From the NCBI GenBank assembly GCA_958295665.1, contig OY282558.1:309786092-309850091 (forward strand): DNA of 64,000 nt, read 5' to 3'. The notes below the pieces were generated by a model that was given only the letters and a program-made list of their open reading frames with translations, was not told where the DNA came from and ran no database searches. This document shows positions 46,263-59,055 of the stretch, piece after piece (position 1 is the stretch's first letter; each line of letters opens with the position of its first letter). The stretch is from Tipula vernalis (Eukaryota; Arthropoda; Insecta; Diptera; Tipulidae). A program made the translations under genes and the position numbers.

Positions 46263-47157
46263 GGTGCCCAGCCCACACACAAGAGAGTTTTCAAAGAGTG
46301 TTTTCAAATACAGTGTTCCCGTAAAGTTCATATAGTAATTACTGTCTGAATCGTTCACACGAGGTGAAATTCAGTTAGTTCAAAGGCAACTGTACTACTG
46401 TACTGTACTACTGTCTGTAATTATTATAATCCCAGCAGATCGTTTAAAATGTCAGAAATAATAAGAAGCATTGCTCAAATAACCTTGCGATTTAAGTGGT
46501 TTAGGAACGGAAATAAATATCTAGAGTAAAAATCCGACCTCGTGAAGTAACCATTAATCTGTCACTGTAGTTTAAGTGGATCTCAGAAAAATATTTATTG
46601 CTAAAAAACTAAAACCTGAATCCAAATAGCAAAAACAAAAATTTCCAAAATTTTATAATTTAAAATCGTAAAAATCATGGATATTTGGTTAAGCATTTTC
46701 AGCATTTTTTTTGGTTTATCCAAATATTTCGTCATATAAAACGGGACAGATAGAAATACCAAAGGGCGGCGTCCTATCCAAATTTTACAAAGGGGAGACA
46801 TTAATTGAATACGAGATATTGTAACCAGACAATTTTCCTTTGACTTACTTTAAGGATTTCTTATGTATTAAAAAATAAACATTCTGTTAAAATGAAAACA
46901 GTGCAATAATATTGTTCATTCAAAGGGCCCTCAAAATGATTACTACCATAGGCCTCGTTTTATCTCTAAAAGGCCGTGCATACTTGTATTTTGCCAGGTG
47001 GACGTCCGGCTGTCACGTTAACGTTCTTGGCAACAGATGTAATATTAAAACAAATATTTTAATTAACTGGATTAAATAGATAAATTCGTCGGTGGTACAA
47101 ATTCGTTCCTATTTATAGGTAGCTTTTAATGTTTTTGTTTGTCGCCATTTTACTAAA
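46263..47157. other. Non-coding
   Basis: No gene seen. A CTGTACTA triplication lies at 46388-46415. Confidence 0.4.
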
Positions 47158-47746
47158 AAGGGTGTCCCAAAATAACTTGATTTGCCACCATTTCTTGCGT
47201 GACAAAGCAAGCGTATAACCTTTTATTTGTAGTCATTATTAAGCAATTGAGGTTAAATTATGGAAGGTAAACAATCGAATAATGCTAAGAAATTGTTAAA
47301 ATTCACTTTAGCAATGGTGAAAGACTGTGTGCAAATACTGTTTGCAAAACCCCAACTTGTTCTGGTCATCGTGATGCACCTTCACGTAATACCGTGGTTA
47401 ATTTAACCAATGCATTTAAGTCAACCGGTTCAATTTTAAACAAAAAGCAGCGGCCCTCATTATAACAAATTGCAAACTGTCATTGACGACCTCAAACAAG
47501 GAATTTGGCAACATTGCTTAAAATTTAAAAATTAAAATATTTCACATGTCTTAAAAAAATTTCATCAAAAGAATTAATATGTGTTGCCACAGCCAACATC
47601 ATTTGTGACATGTTCCACACATAACCTGCATGTCTCTACCTTTCAGATATATTAAAAACATTAATCAATATTCAAATAAAACCCATTTTTATTTGAATGT
47701 TGATAATATTTTTAATTAAAATGTCAGTTTGTTTTGGAACACCCTT
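47158..47746 (+). mobile_element. Deleted mariner-superfamily element with GGGTGT(C/T)CC termini
   Basis: The ends AAGGGTGTCCCAAAATAAC and (reverse complement) AAGGGTGTTCCAAAACAAA are inverted repeats, giving 589 bp. Inside, from the ATG at 47260, broken frames read KLLKFTLAMVKDCVQI, GHRDAPSRNTVVNL and AFKSTGSILNKKQRP. This is the N-terminal HTH region (DUF4817-like) of an IS630/mariner-type transposase. The catalytic domain is deleted. It is a non-autonomous derivative. Confidence 0.78.
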
Positions 47747-48880
47747 GAAATTGATAGTAACCAAACAAGGATTAAATTAAAATCAATAAATAGCACACAA
47801 ATTTTTATGTAAACTTTATAGACAGTTCATAATTTTATTTAATATGTTAAATGGAATATACAGTATATGTATATCGATGGCCTAATTAAAAAGCGCCCTA
47901 ACCCACATTTGTAAAAGTTTAAGGAAATTCGCAAAACAAATATTTTTTAATCGTTAATCCAGTTATAATTGGTTGAACAAAATTAAATGTGAAACACGAC
48001 ACGTACTGTAATTCAAGCTAAAACAATAAACACAGAAAGATATATTTCGTTGGGGTCGGCATTTTTGCATCAAAATGTTATTTTTGAAAAAACTGTGGAT
48101 TAGCGCCAATTTTAATTAAACCATCGAATACAGCTGCCTCCGAACAGTTGGAAGTAATATACATAGTAACATCACTGTACCTACTGTCTGTTACAATTTA
48201 AATTAACTTTCCACTTTACGAAGTGAATATGATTTAATAAAAACATAGCCAAACAAGAAGCGTTTTATTATCAATCGAAGAAACTTTTCAGTACCTGGGA
48301 TATAACTAGTTAATGTATAAAAGGTCTAGTTATTCTATATAATACCAATTTAGTATTAGTTGAAGTATAAAATGGAAAACATTGGCTAGCTAGTTGAAAA
48401 TGTTTCATAATAGTATTGTGAATTAAGAAATATTGCTTCGTATAGCAAAACAAGTATGAAAAAAGTCGTAAACTCTGGAAAAGGTGAAATTAATTATAAG
48501 ATATTCTGGAAAACGATCTTCTTTTTCCACATAACCGCATAATTTTAAAATTAACACCCCTTTCATGACTTCCAATATCCATTTCATTCCACTGGAACTT
48601 AAATTTCAGTGCAAAAAACATTATATCATGAGTTCCGGTGAAATTGTGAAATATTTTCGAATTCGAAAATTATCTTTAATTGGCTCCTAGGATATTTAAA
48701 AATGTCAAAGTTCACTCCATCAAACATTTAAAAAAATAATTTGCGCGTTTGGTGTACAAAAAATTAATAATGGATGGTGTTGGAATATTTTTAATTGTTC
48801 AAGAGGAGGAAAATAATAAATAAAATATGTAGTATATTGTATAACAAGTGAAGAAAACGAGTCATTGCAATACGAAAGCA
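47747..48880. other. AT-rich non-coding DNA
   Basis: No gene or clear repeat boundary seen. Confidence 0.4.
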
Positions 48881-49020
48881 ATCACTTCCCAGACAACAAA
48901 ATGAAACCACGGTTTCCAAAAAACCATCTAATTTTTTAAAAACGTTTTTGCAGTATTGTTAGGGTATGTTTCATGAAAACTAAAATTATAATATTGTATT
49001 TTCAAATAAAAAATTTCTTT

Positions 49021-49350
49021 AAAACGATCAGAAAACTAAAAATTTTCGTTTAAATATTCAGTTGTTTCCCGTAAATTCGGAACGTTTTTGTACATCTGTT
49101 TTGTTTCTTAAATAATTCGTATCGGTTTATTGGAAACACTTCTAATTCGAATCAATGGAACTAATTGGAAATCATATTTTGAAACTAAATTATAACGTTT
49201 ACATTTCTCAAAATTTATTTTTAGTAAAATTGGTTTCTTTAAAACGATCGTAAAACTAAAAGATTACGTTTAAATACATATTCAGTTGTTTCTTAAACAT
49301 TCGAAAAGTTTTTGTACATCTGTTTTGCACCTTCAATAATACGTTTATTG
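49021..49350. repeat. Diverged direct duplication, 220 bp offset
   Basis: AAAACGATC(A/G)(G/T)AAAACTAAA at 49021 recurs at 49241, followed in both by ATTCAGTTGTTTC and TTTTTGTACATCTGTTTTG. The region 48900-49400, and again 50600-51080, is studded with AAACGTTT / AAAACG phrases, which suggests a larger old repeat family. Confidence 0.75.
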
Positions 49351-49514
49351 AAAACGATGTAATAAATCGAAAATATAACGTTTTATATTTGTGCGTAGGT
49401 ACAATTTTAATACATTAAGTTTTTGGTTTTTTAATGTATTCAGTTCAGTGTTCGAATAGTACAAAAATTTCAGTCCTTTTCAGTCGTTCATAGTGCATAG
49501 TTGGTAGTGCGGTG

Positions 49515-49768
49515 TATCGTCGCCGTAGTTCTATCTTGGTGTAAGTCCAAAATCACATTTTTTTTTTACCCGATAAATTTTCAAGTTTTCCAAGTGTTTT
49601 GGGTTTCGTAGGAAGGAAAAAGAAAAGCGCAAGTGTAAAACATTACAAATTTTATCGATTTGGATCGGAATTTAGTTACAATAATAGTATTTGATTAGGT
49701 CTTCAAAATGAATTTTGTCAAAACTAAAAGGTTGGCGCTTACACCAAGATAGAACTACGGCGACGATA
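49515..49768. repeat. Inverted repeat, 31 bp perfect arms, 254 bp span
   Basis: The sequence starting TATCGTCGCCGTAGTTCTAT at 49515 is repeated exactly inverted at 49738-49768. The left arm also contains a splice-donor-like GGTGTAAGT and lies just after Inr-like TCAGT motifs, so it may be the first untranslated exon of the DUF4806 gene downstream. Otherwise it is a MITE. Confidence 0.85.
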
Positions 49769-50035
49769 TTATAGTCCGGTGCATATATTTTTAATATTAA
49801 AATTAATTTTTGCTTTGTGTCATCACATCATGTCTTCACATATATACATACATATTTCGGTAAGTATAGTGTGAATTTATTTTAAAATAATAATTTCAGC
49901 CTTCGTTAGGCTGACATAATTTGTACATACACAATATGTACAAATTGGCCAAAGAGCGATCTCGCAAGGGATGCGGTATGGACCACTGCCCTCTATGCCA
50001 TAGATTATATATATATATATATATATTATTTTCAG

Positions 50036-50314
50036 ATTTCATATATGAGCACGTTTGGTGGATGCGCAAGGAATATTTTAAAAATATTAATTAAGGATAA
50101 ACTCCTTAATCAATTTTCATGGACAGGGACGGGTATTAGCCACAAAAAACCATTTTTTCAATACAAGGAATTGCAAAATGTTATTCTACTTGCTGTACGA
50201 GACAAATATCCAACTTATACGGACCATGAAAATACAAAATTTTTAAAGGATTATTTAAAATCATCGAATACTCGATTACTAAGAGTAGCAGAGCGCGAAA
50301 AACAAGCGCCATAA
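50036..50314 (+). CDS. DUF4806-type domain protein, terminal exon
   Basis: The frame runs from a good acceptor (TATTATTTTCAG, ending 50035) to TAA at 50312-50314. There is also an in-frame ATG at 50045 giving 89 residues. The body (LLNQFSWTGTGISHKKPFFQ, then NVILLAVRDKYPT and FLKDYLK) matches the pattern of the DUF4806 domain: a hydrophobic-aromatic W-x-G block, a Lys/Phe block, a helix with AVR, and a final helix with W/YL. Proteins of this type are expanded in insects and often associated with transposable elements; their function is unknown. Upstream exons are not identified. AATAAA occurs near 50512. A TA microsatellite lies 50 bp downstream. Confidence 0.5.
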   Translation: MSYMSTFGGCARNILKILIKDKLLNQFSWTGTGISHKKPFFQYKELQNVILLAVRDKYPTYTDHENTKFLKDYLKSSNTRLLRVAEREKQAP

Positions 50315-50360
50315 ACTTTTTAAGTTAAAAATCATTTTTATTGCTTGTTATACTAATGAA

Positions 50361-50363
<3 letters not shown>

Positions 50364-50433
<70 letters not shown>
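50364..50433. repeat. (TA)n microsatellite, ~70 bp
   Basis: Uninterrupted TA dinucleotides just downstream of the DUF4806 exon. A shorter (TA)10 lies at 50007-50028. Confidence 0.95.
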
Positions 50434-50436
<3 letters not shown>

Positions 50437-51260
50437 CCGTAATATTGTACGTACATAATTATATATTGAATTTATAATATGAAGTTTAATTATTTTCTTT
50501 AAGAAATTAATAAATAAAATTCTTAAAATAACAGGTTTTCGAGTTTAATTTTATTCCATTATGCTCACGATATTCCTACTTTCTGTGAATTATCTTATAT
50601 TCAATACATTTTTTCATAAAACGTTTTCACAACGTTTCCAAGGAACACGCGATTAAAAGAAATATATTGCATATTCAAAATCCTTATTGAAACGATTCAA
50701 GCAAACCGTTTCTCGTTAAATCAGAACCATTCAAAGCAGTGTTTTAAACGTTTTAAAAATAACAACGGTTATTAAAATTCTCTTTTTATCGCTCTATAAA
50801 ACGCACCAATAAAACCTGCATTAAAAATTCTTTGGTTTATATATTTCTTTAAAACCGTTTCAAAAGAACGTAATTAGAAAACGTAAAACGAACCAGCTGC
50901 AGTTAAACATTTCAAAACCGTTTTAAAATGTTTTTTAAAATTATTGAATAGTTTTTTTGAACCTGGACAAACTTGGGTGCTAGGATGTTTCTAAAACGAG
51001 TTTAGATCGGAACTGTTCCAAATATTGAAACCAGGTGGTTTTGAAACCATAGTTTAAAATACAGTACAAAACTAACTTGAAACTAAAAATTGTTGACTGG
51101 GTTGAGTTATACACGCTATTTTTTGTACGATACAATAGTCCTATAATATTTATAATTTATAAATAATTATCAACATAACAAATACGGATCAACAAAACTT
51201 ATAAAAGAAACGATCACAATATCATTAAAACATTTGGGTTTTCAACAGAAATAGTGTTGT

Positions 51261-51465
51261 TAAGCATGTATTCCATGAGAAAAATTGACTGACCCCATAT
51301 AAGAGACAAGGACATCGTTTTTTCTTTTATTTTTTATTTTACAGCAAAATTGTTTTTCTAGAAAATAAAAACCGTTTTCTTTGTCTCTTATATGGGGCAT
51401 CAGATTATTTTTCTCTTTTCGTTTTTTTGACTGTCAGTCTATTTTTCTCATGGAATACAGGCTTA
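51261..51465. mobile_element. Foldback/MITE with TAAGC(A/C)TGTATTCC ends (~205 bp)
   Basis: The left arm TAAGCATGTATTCCATGAGA continues to CCCCATATAAGAGACAA. It is inverted in the right arm (TTGTCTCTTATATGGGG ... TCTCATGGAATACAGGCTTA), which carries about 35 extra bases between the two blocks. No coding capacity. Confidence 0.82.
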
Positions 51466-51839
51466 ATTAAGAAATCGTTGTGCAATGTAAATTGCAACAC
51501 GATTTGTGCAAAGCATCCTTGTCTTATATAATTTAAATTCAAAAATCATCGTCGAAAGCATAGGTTACTGCACTCTCGTAGAAAAAGAAATTTGCGAAAC
51601 TAACCTCGATTTGAACAAATTAAAGGGGATTGGAAAATTAGAATCCGATTAAAAATAATTAAGTTACATATTCTAAATCTACTAGAACAATCCCTTATAA
51701 GGAATACCTAAAGTCACGATTCGATTAATTAATTTGGTTAATTTAAATTCAAATTTATAATGGCAAAGTTTTGAATTACGAAGGAAACATCTCCGCTAAA
51801 ATCAAAAATTTCTACAAAAAATATTCATTAGATTTCTTA

Positions 51840-53431
<1,592 letters not shown>

Positions 53432-53434
53432 TTA

Positions 53435-54153
53435 TGCTAAAGTTTTTCGTCTGTAAACACACAAATATTTTTAAAAAAATATTTTATTATCATGCCTTTT
53501 TTAGGCCACGCACGGTTGTGCCCTTCGCACTCGCCTTACTAAGCGGATTCTACAATCGAGTTGATTAATAACATAAAAAAACCGACCTTCACCATTTTTG
53601 GGCGGGAAAAACAGTATAGAGCCAAGAACCATTAAAATAGATTTTAATTATATAAAATTGTGGCTCAATAATCATTTAAAAAAAATCTAGTGGATATAAT
53701 TTTGAAAATATTTCCACCCTACCGGAACTCATAAACGAATTTGAAACTGGAGATAAAATTTCCAATCCAAAGGAAATTATAATATAATAGGGTGAAAATC
53801 ATAAAAATCGCTTTACTGCTTTTAGAAATTCGTAGACTTTTGTAGTAACGCCTAAAATATTTGCGAGAGATGTTCAAAGGCTTAAGTAGTTTTATAAATC
53901 TACTTAGCTTTAAGTATTAATGTAGTTGTAATAAACACTACCGAGCTTAACCGATTTTCACAGGACATTATTTTTTTGAAAGCCTCATATTTTTATTTTA
54001 AAATGACACTATTTTCATGAAAATTGGTTCAGTACTTTTGTTTATAATGAATTTTGAATGAAAACGCAGCCAAAATTTATGATTATGAAAAAAATATTGG
54101 GGATATTTAAATTTAAATTACGACAAAAAATCCAAGCAAAACAAAAACAATTT
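53435..54153. other. Non-coding
   Basis: No gene seen. A GC-richer patch at 53500-53600 has no recognisable motif. Confidence 0.4.
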
Positions 54154-54480
54154 TATTGGTTAATATGTACTTGGTATTGCCCCCTTGCATTTACAACGAT
54201 TCGCATGCGGTTCCCCATTAACCTTATTAAAGTTTTGACAAAGACTTGAGGATTGCACGCCACTCCTCATCCAACGCAATCTTGAGGTCACTGATGTTAG
54301 ATGGTACCAGATTTCTGGCTCGGACCCTCCGTTTTAGTTCGTCCCATAAATGCTTAATTGGATTCATGTCTGGACTGAGGGCTGGTCACCTCGTCGTCTC
54401 GAGACCAACCTCATCCGTGAACTGCCGAGTGATTCGAGCTGTATGACACCGAGCATTGTCATCATCAATATGAATAGAGA
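54154..54480 (-). pseudogene. Tc1-like transposase, C-terminal remnant
   Basis: On the - strand: IDDDNARCHTARITRQF (second Asp block, NAR-HTA), then PALSPDMNPIKHLWDELKRR with the catalytic Glu normally in the P-I-E-H-L-W position (here Lys, with a nearby Glu), RVRARN, and a short tail. Only about 105 codons remain and the start is lost. It is a different subgroup from the Tc1 relic at 590-1038. Confidence 0.8.
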
Positions 54481-56138
54481 CCAAAAAAAACAAATTGAAG
54501 CTGATGTGTTGGTTTAATTAAAAAATATTCGCGAGCCCGTGGATCCTTAAAAAAAAAATTGAAAAATTTTTGTCTCGCGCGATAACAACAGTAGCTCAAA
54601 AAAATTCTCTGTCAAAAACCTCGAAACTAGAAACGAGTAAGATAAAGTATAGTAATCATGAAAATTTTGGACCTTGAGATTTTTAGAGATTTATCTGTTT
54701 TGAGGTCCCCTGAGTCCGAAAAAGTAGATTTCGAAATGGTATCTGTCTTCAGTCTGTGTCCTCTCTACAGCCCAGATGGTTTAACCAATCGAACTGAAAC
54801 TTCAGATTTAAGCTTTTTTGATAAATTAGGAGGTCCCAGTGAATTTTACTCCAAATCGGCTAACCGAAAGTGGTCACTCCCTTGGTCTAGAAAATTTATT
54901 TTTCAAATATCTTAAAAAGTATAAGGTTTACAAAAAACTACTTAATACAAAATGTTTCCAAAAAATAAAAATAAAATAAAAATAAAAAAAAAAATTAAAA
55001 AGAAAATTTAAAAATTTAAAAATTATAAAAAAAAATAAAATTTCTCAAAATTCTCTGTTCGTAAAGGAAAGTCGAGTGTTGGCCACACCTCCATTTTTTT
55101 TAGCAAAGACACAGCTCTCCAAGAAACACTAAAAAAATTGAAAACATTTTTTGTTCCCTTAATTTTCTGGAGTAGTGTAAAACACAATTTTACTATAGCC
55201 CTTACAGATAGTTGTCGCCTTTTTTGCTATCAGGATTTAATTATATACATGTTTGTAGAATCAGAGTAAGATTTTATTTGCTTGGCAGGGATCTACATAA
55301 ATTATGTAGGACAAAATGCCAAATAAGTTAGAGCTTAAATATATTGAATGAAAATGGCCGACTTACCGGTTTAAGGCGCCCAAACAGAATATTTGCTGCC
55401 TAAAAAGATATTAAAGACGTTATAAACAGCTAACCAGCTCTGGTGGAGAGCCTTCACTCATTTACAACAAAACACCAGGTAAATATAACTTTCAAACCTA
55501 GGCAGCATTCGAGCTTTTTTCAATATCTGTTTAGGCGAGTAACATCAAAAATATTGAAAAATCTCCAAAAATAATAAAATTTCGAACATTTTCTATTTGT
55601 AAGCTTGAAAATCCCATAAAATATTGAAAATATCGATGTATCACTAATCGTGTAACATCACTGAACTGCAACCCTTTCGAAATTTAAAGTAATATTAATA
55701 AACTGGAATGATCTCAGAAAGGTCGAATAGTCTCGGAAACATTTTAGAACCCTAGAATAATCTCGATATTTTCAAAAGTTTCGAATATTCCTGAAAACCT
55801 CGAATAAACTTAGAATTGCAGAAGTAAAAAAAAATATTTTCCAAACAATAATTGGAGTACCTCGAATTATCTCAAAAATATCAAATAATGTTGATAATTT
55901 TCTGAAGAATCTGTTATAAACGAATCACGAATTCGCTTAAAAACCTCAACAATCCAGGTTTGAAAAAAACCCGTTTTTTTTAGAAAAGCCCGACCCTGAG
56001 GCGATTATTGGATTTTAAACGTGTTTTTTAGGGTTTATTAGTTTTTATTTAAAATGAAATAATAAATGCTGCTTGAAACAAAGAAAGAGCGGAAAAGGGG
56101 TTTTCCTTTTTTTCTGTCCATATTCTCTATTCATTATA
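54481..56138. other. Non-coding, with simple and degenerate repeats
   Basis: A/AAAT-rich simple sequence at 54955-55035. At about 55710-55890, phrases such as TCTCGGAAAC, TCTCGATATTTTC and CCTCGAAT(A/T)A recur roughly every 30 bp. An 85-codon frame at 54658-54915 has no family resemblance. Confidence 0.4.
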
Positions 56139-57168
56139 AAGGGTGGCCCATTTAACGTTTAGAATTTAATTTGGTTCTAAATTCAAAGATAAATGAATAT
56201 TTTTCAAAGCGGTTTGTTTTATTAGAAAGAGAATACATTGTCATTAAGTATGGAACACAATTTCATTCAAATGACTTCCACGGCTGGCTTTGCAATACCC
56301 CATTCTGTCAACCCAATTTTTCAGAACATTTTCGATTGTATGGGCTCCTATCTTATCAATGGTAACTTCGATTGGATCTTTCAAGTCTTGGATAGTCTCT
56401 GGATGGTTAGCATAACACTATCCTTAACGGCTCCCCACAAAAACAGACATCTCCGTTACGGCTGATTATTCGATCCCCGAAGACAGTGTGCAAAAGATCG
56501 ATTGTTTCGTTTGCTGTGTGAGAACATGCGCCGTCCTATTGAAACCAAATGTCGTGTCCTCCTCTTGAATTCTGGTTAACTAAAACTCGTTTGTCATGGC
56601 TCGATAATGCTCCCCATTTACTGTAAGGGCACCGGTCCAAAATTCAAACCAAAAAGTCACTCGTTGTGGATGCCCCGGCTTATCCATGGTTACGTGTGGA
56701 TTTTCTGAGCCCCAAGCGTTCCACAGCTTAATTAGCGAACAGAAAACTTTACGGATGGTCATTTTGCTTCAACTCCTGCATTAATTGAACTTTGTACGCC
56801 TTCATACCGAGGTCTTTATGTAAAATTCTCATCACACAACTGTGTGAAATGTTCAATTATTGAGCAAGATGGCGAGTTTATATTGATGGATGCTCAGACA
56901 CATTCTGAGCAACATCTACAATGTTTTCGTCTGTATGCGCTGTAAATACACGTGCACTCGCTTCACAAATTGATCCACATTGCCTTGCATTTCATTTCTA
57001 CTGATTTTTCCACGTAAATTTCTTACAGTTTGGATGGAAGACTAACCACTTTGAAAGTGTTCAATATTTCCCATTTTTTGTTCAAGCGTAAAGCGAAGAA
57101 TGACGTAATTGTTGCCACACTCGAAATAACCGGTAGTTGAAATTGCAAACGCTAGATGGGTCACCCGT
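56139..57168 (-). mobile_element. Full-length but dead mariner-superfamily transposon
   Basis: 1030 bp with inverted ends AAGGGTGGCCCATTTAACG (left) and ACGGGTGACCCATCTAGCG (reverse complement of right), flanked by TA on both sides (56137-56138, 57169-57170). The transposase is on the - strand with many frame breaks: an HTH region near 57060-56950, KVQLMQELKQNDHP (56795-56760), TGALTVNGEHYRAM (60-codon open piece 56762-56580), DGACSHTANETIDLLH (second Asp region, about 56540-56495), and LKNWVDRMGYCKASRG (C-terminus, 56330-56280). This is the same broad IS630/mariner group as 47158-47746, but a different family. Confidence 0.85.
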
Positions 57169-57593
57169 TACATACATACATACTACGTTATTCGAGGGAT
57201 ATTTTTGTCGGTTATCGTTTTGTAATAATAAACAAAGGAGAAAAATACGAATTTATACTGTTCTGCTTTTTCTTCCTTTATCTACCATTATAGAACTACC
57301 GTTGAAAATATTTATCGAATTTCGTAGTGCGGCGCAATATTGTTAAAGTATTTGATCAGTCAATGTCGTTCGTGAGATGAGTTTACATTATATATTAAAA
57401 TACAAAACAATAAAAATAAAGTAAGTAGATATGTAAATTAAATTTTAATATTAATTAGTGAGAAATAGTTTTAAAATAATATGAATACAGGTTTTCGTTT
57501 CTCGTATTTTATTACTACATTTGTAAATTGTTGTCCTTGTATTTTACAACAGTTCAAATAAAATTCATAAACTTTATTTTATTACTAAGTAAA
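57169..57593. other. Non-coding, possibly the 5' end of the hAT element
   Basis: Separates the mariner and hAT elements. I could not find hAT terminal inverted repeats or an 8 bp duplication. Confidence 0.35.
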
Positions 57594-59055
57594 ATGTCAC
57601 AAGGGAGCGGGCGGAAAAGTGTAATTGAATGGAATGACGTAGAGCATATTGAAAATTCAGTAAAAGTAAAATGTAAATTTTGTAATAGTGAAATTAGCAG
57701 CAAAGTAGAGCACATAAGAGCACATTTAAATAAATGCAACAAACAAGTTGTGACATTTGTTACTGAAACCAATAGGTCAGATGAAAATTCCTCCACTAGC
57801 AGCCCACCACAAAAGAAACAAAATACAAAACGAACTAGAACGCAATCATCTACAAAGGATTTCGCAATTAAAACCCCATTACACCAAAAAGAAAAGTAGG
57901 ACAAAATCATTGCAAAGTTTTTCTTTGTTAACAATATTGCCTTTAACGTTGCTGAATCTTCAATTTTTGAAAATATGATTCAATATTTACGCCCTGGATA
58001 TACCGCCCCTAGCAGAAAACAGTTTACAGATAAACAACTTGCTAAAATAGATCAAGAGATATCTGAGAATTTAAAGAAATTAAACAATTCCAGTTTGACG
58101 CTCATTGTTGATGGATGGTCTAACACATCAAACGACCCGGTTGTTCAGTTCATACAGGTGTTAAGTGCAGATCATGCAGGTTGCGAAAAAACAGCTGAAT
58201 ACTTCTTTAGCAGAAAAAATAATTGGTTTTATAAAAACGAAATATGAAAAGGAAATATTCGTTTGTTGCACAGACAAGGAGAATAAAATGAAAAACATGA
58301 AGGAGATTTTAGAGAATCGCCATGGCATTGTGACATATGGGTGTTCTCGAATAGCTGGAAGAAAAACATGGGATTACGCCAAAACTGCCAAACAATACAA
58401 GATGGAATTCGTATGAGGATTGTTAACAACATTTATTTCTAGTTTCCATTACTACACACAAATAAGTTCAGAACATCTCAACGAATTTGATAATAGAATC
58501 CACAAAATCTTAAATAATGTTCAGTTGTACAATGAGGCACTGAATCTCCAACAAAAATTATCTGTGATTTCCACAACTTTAGACTCATTGCAATTATCTG
58601 TGATTTCCACAACTTTAGACTCCTGCTCATTATTTTGGCAATATTATGGATCCGAAATATTTAGGTAAATCACCTAGCAGTGATGCAGAAGACATGGCGG
58701 AAAAATGTATTACTCAAAAACATCCTACCTTTTTGGCATACTACTTGGCATTTAAAATTCAAGATAGAGAATTCTATTGAGATTCAATATCTAAACCAAA
58801 TGTCAAGAGGAAAGTTTTACAAGCAAAAAACGAAAAATATTAAGGTTGGCTGAAAATGTCTGCAATTTTTTGTTTCTTTACTATGCTGCCCGGCAAGCTC
58901 TGCTTCAATCGAAAGAACTGTTTCATCCTATAGTCTAATTTGGAACAAATTGAGAGACCGACTTTGATTTGAAAAGGCGCTTTGCTTTCTCTCTTCTCTC
59001 GTAAAAATCTATCATCATTTAAAAAAAACTGAACCAGAAGAGGGCTGGTGAATTT
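57594..59055 (+). pseudogene. hAT transposase with BED zinc finger, disrupted
   Basis: The ATG at 57594 starts a BED-type finger: VKCKFCNSEISSKVEHIRAH and LNKC (C-x2-C...H-x5-C pattern). It is followed by a Ser/Lys-rich linker that ends at a stop near 57899. In other frames FENMIQYLRPGYTAPSRKQF and LTLIVDGWSN follow; DGW is the first catalytic region of hAT nucleases. Then come CCTDKENKMK and GCSRIAGRK. At 58870-59050, PASSASIERTVSSYSLIWNK and LRDRL form the hAT C-terminal dimerisation domain. A 36 bp in-frame duplication lies at 58557-58622. Several frameshifts and a likely deletion between the nuclease and C-terminal parts make it inactive. Confidence 0.83.
58557..58622 (+). repeat. 36 bp in-frame tandem duplication inside the hAT gene
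   Basis: ATTATCTGTGATTTCCACAA starts at 58557 and again at 58593. It repeats the residues LSVISTTLDS twice without changing frame. The copies are identical over 30 bp, so the event is recent. Confidence 0.92.

Noticed and set aside
54658..54915. 85-codon ATG-started frame
   Set aside because: No recognisable domain, no splice or promoter context, and set in repeat-rich DNA.
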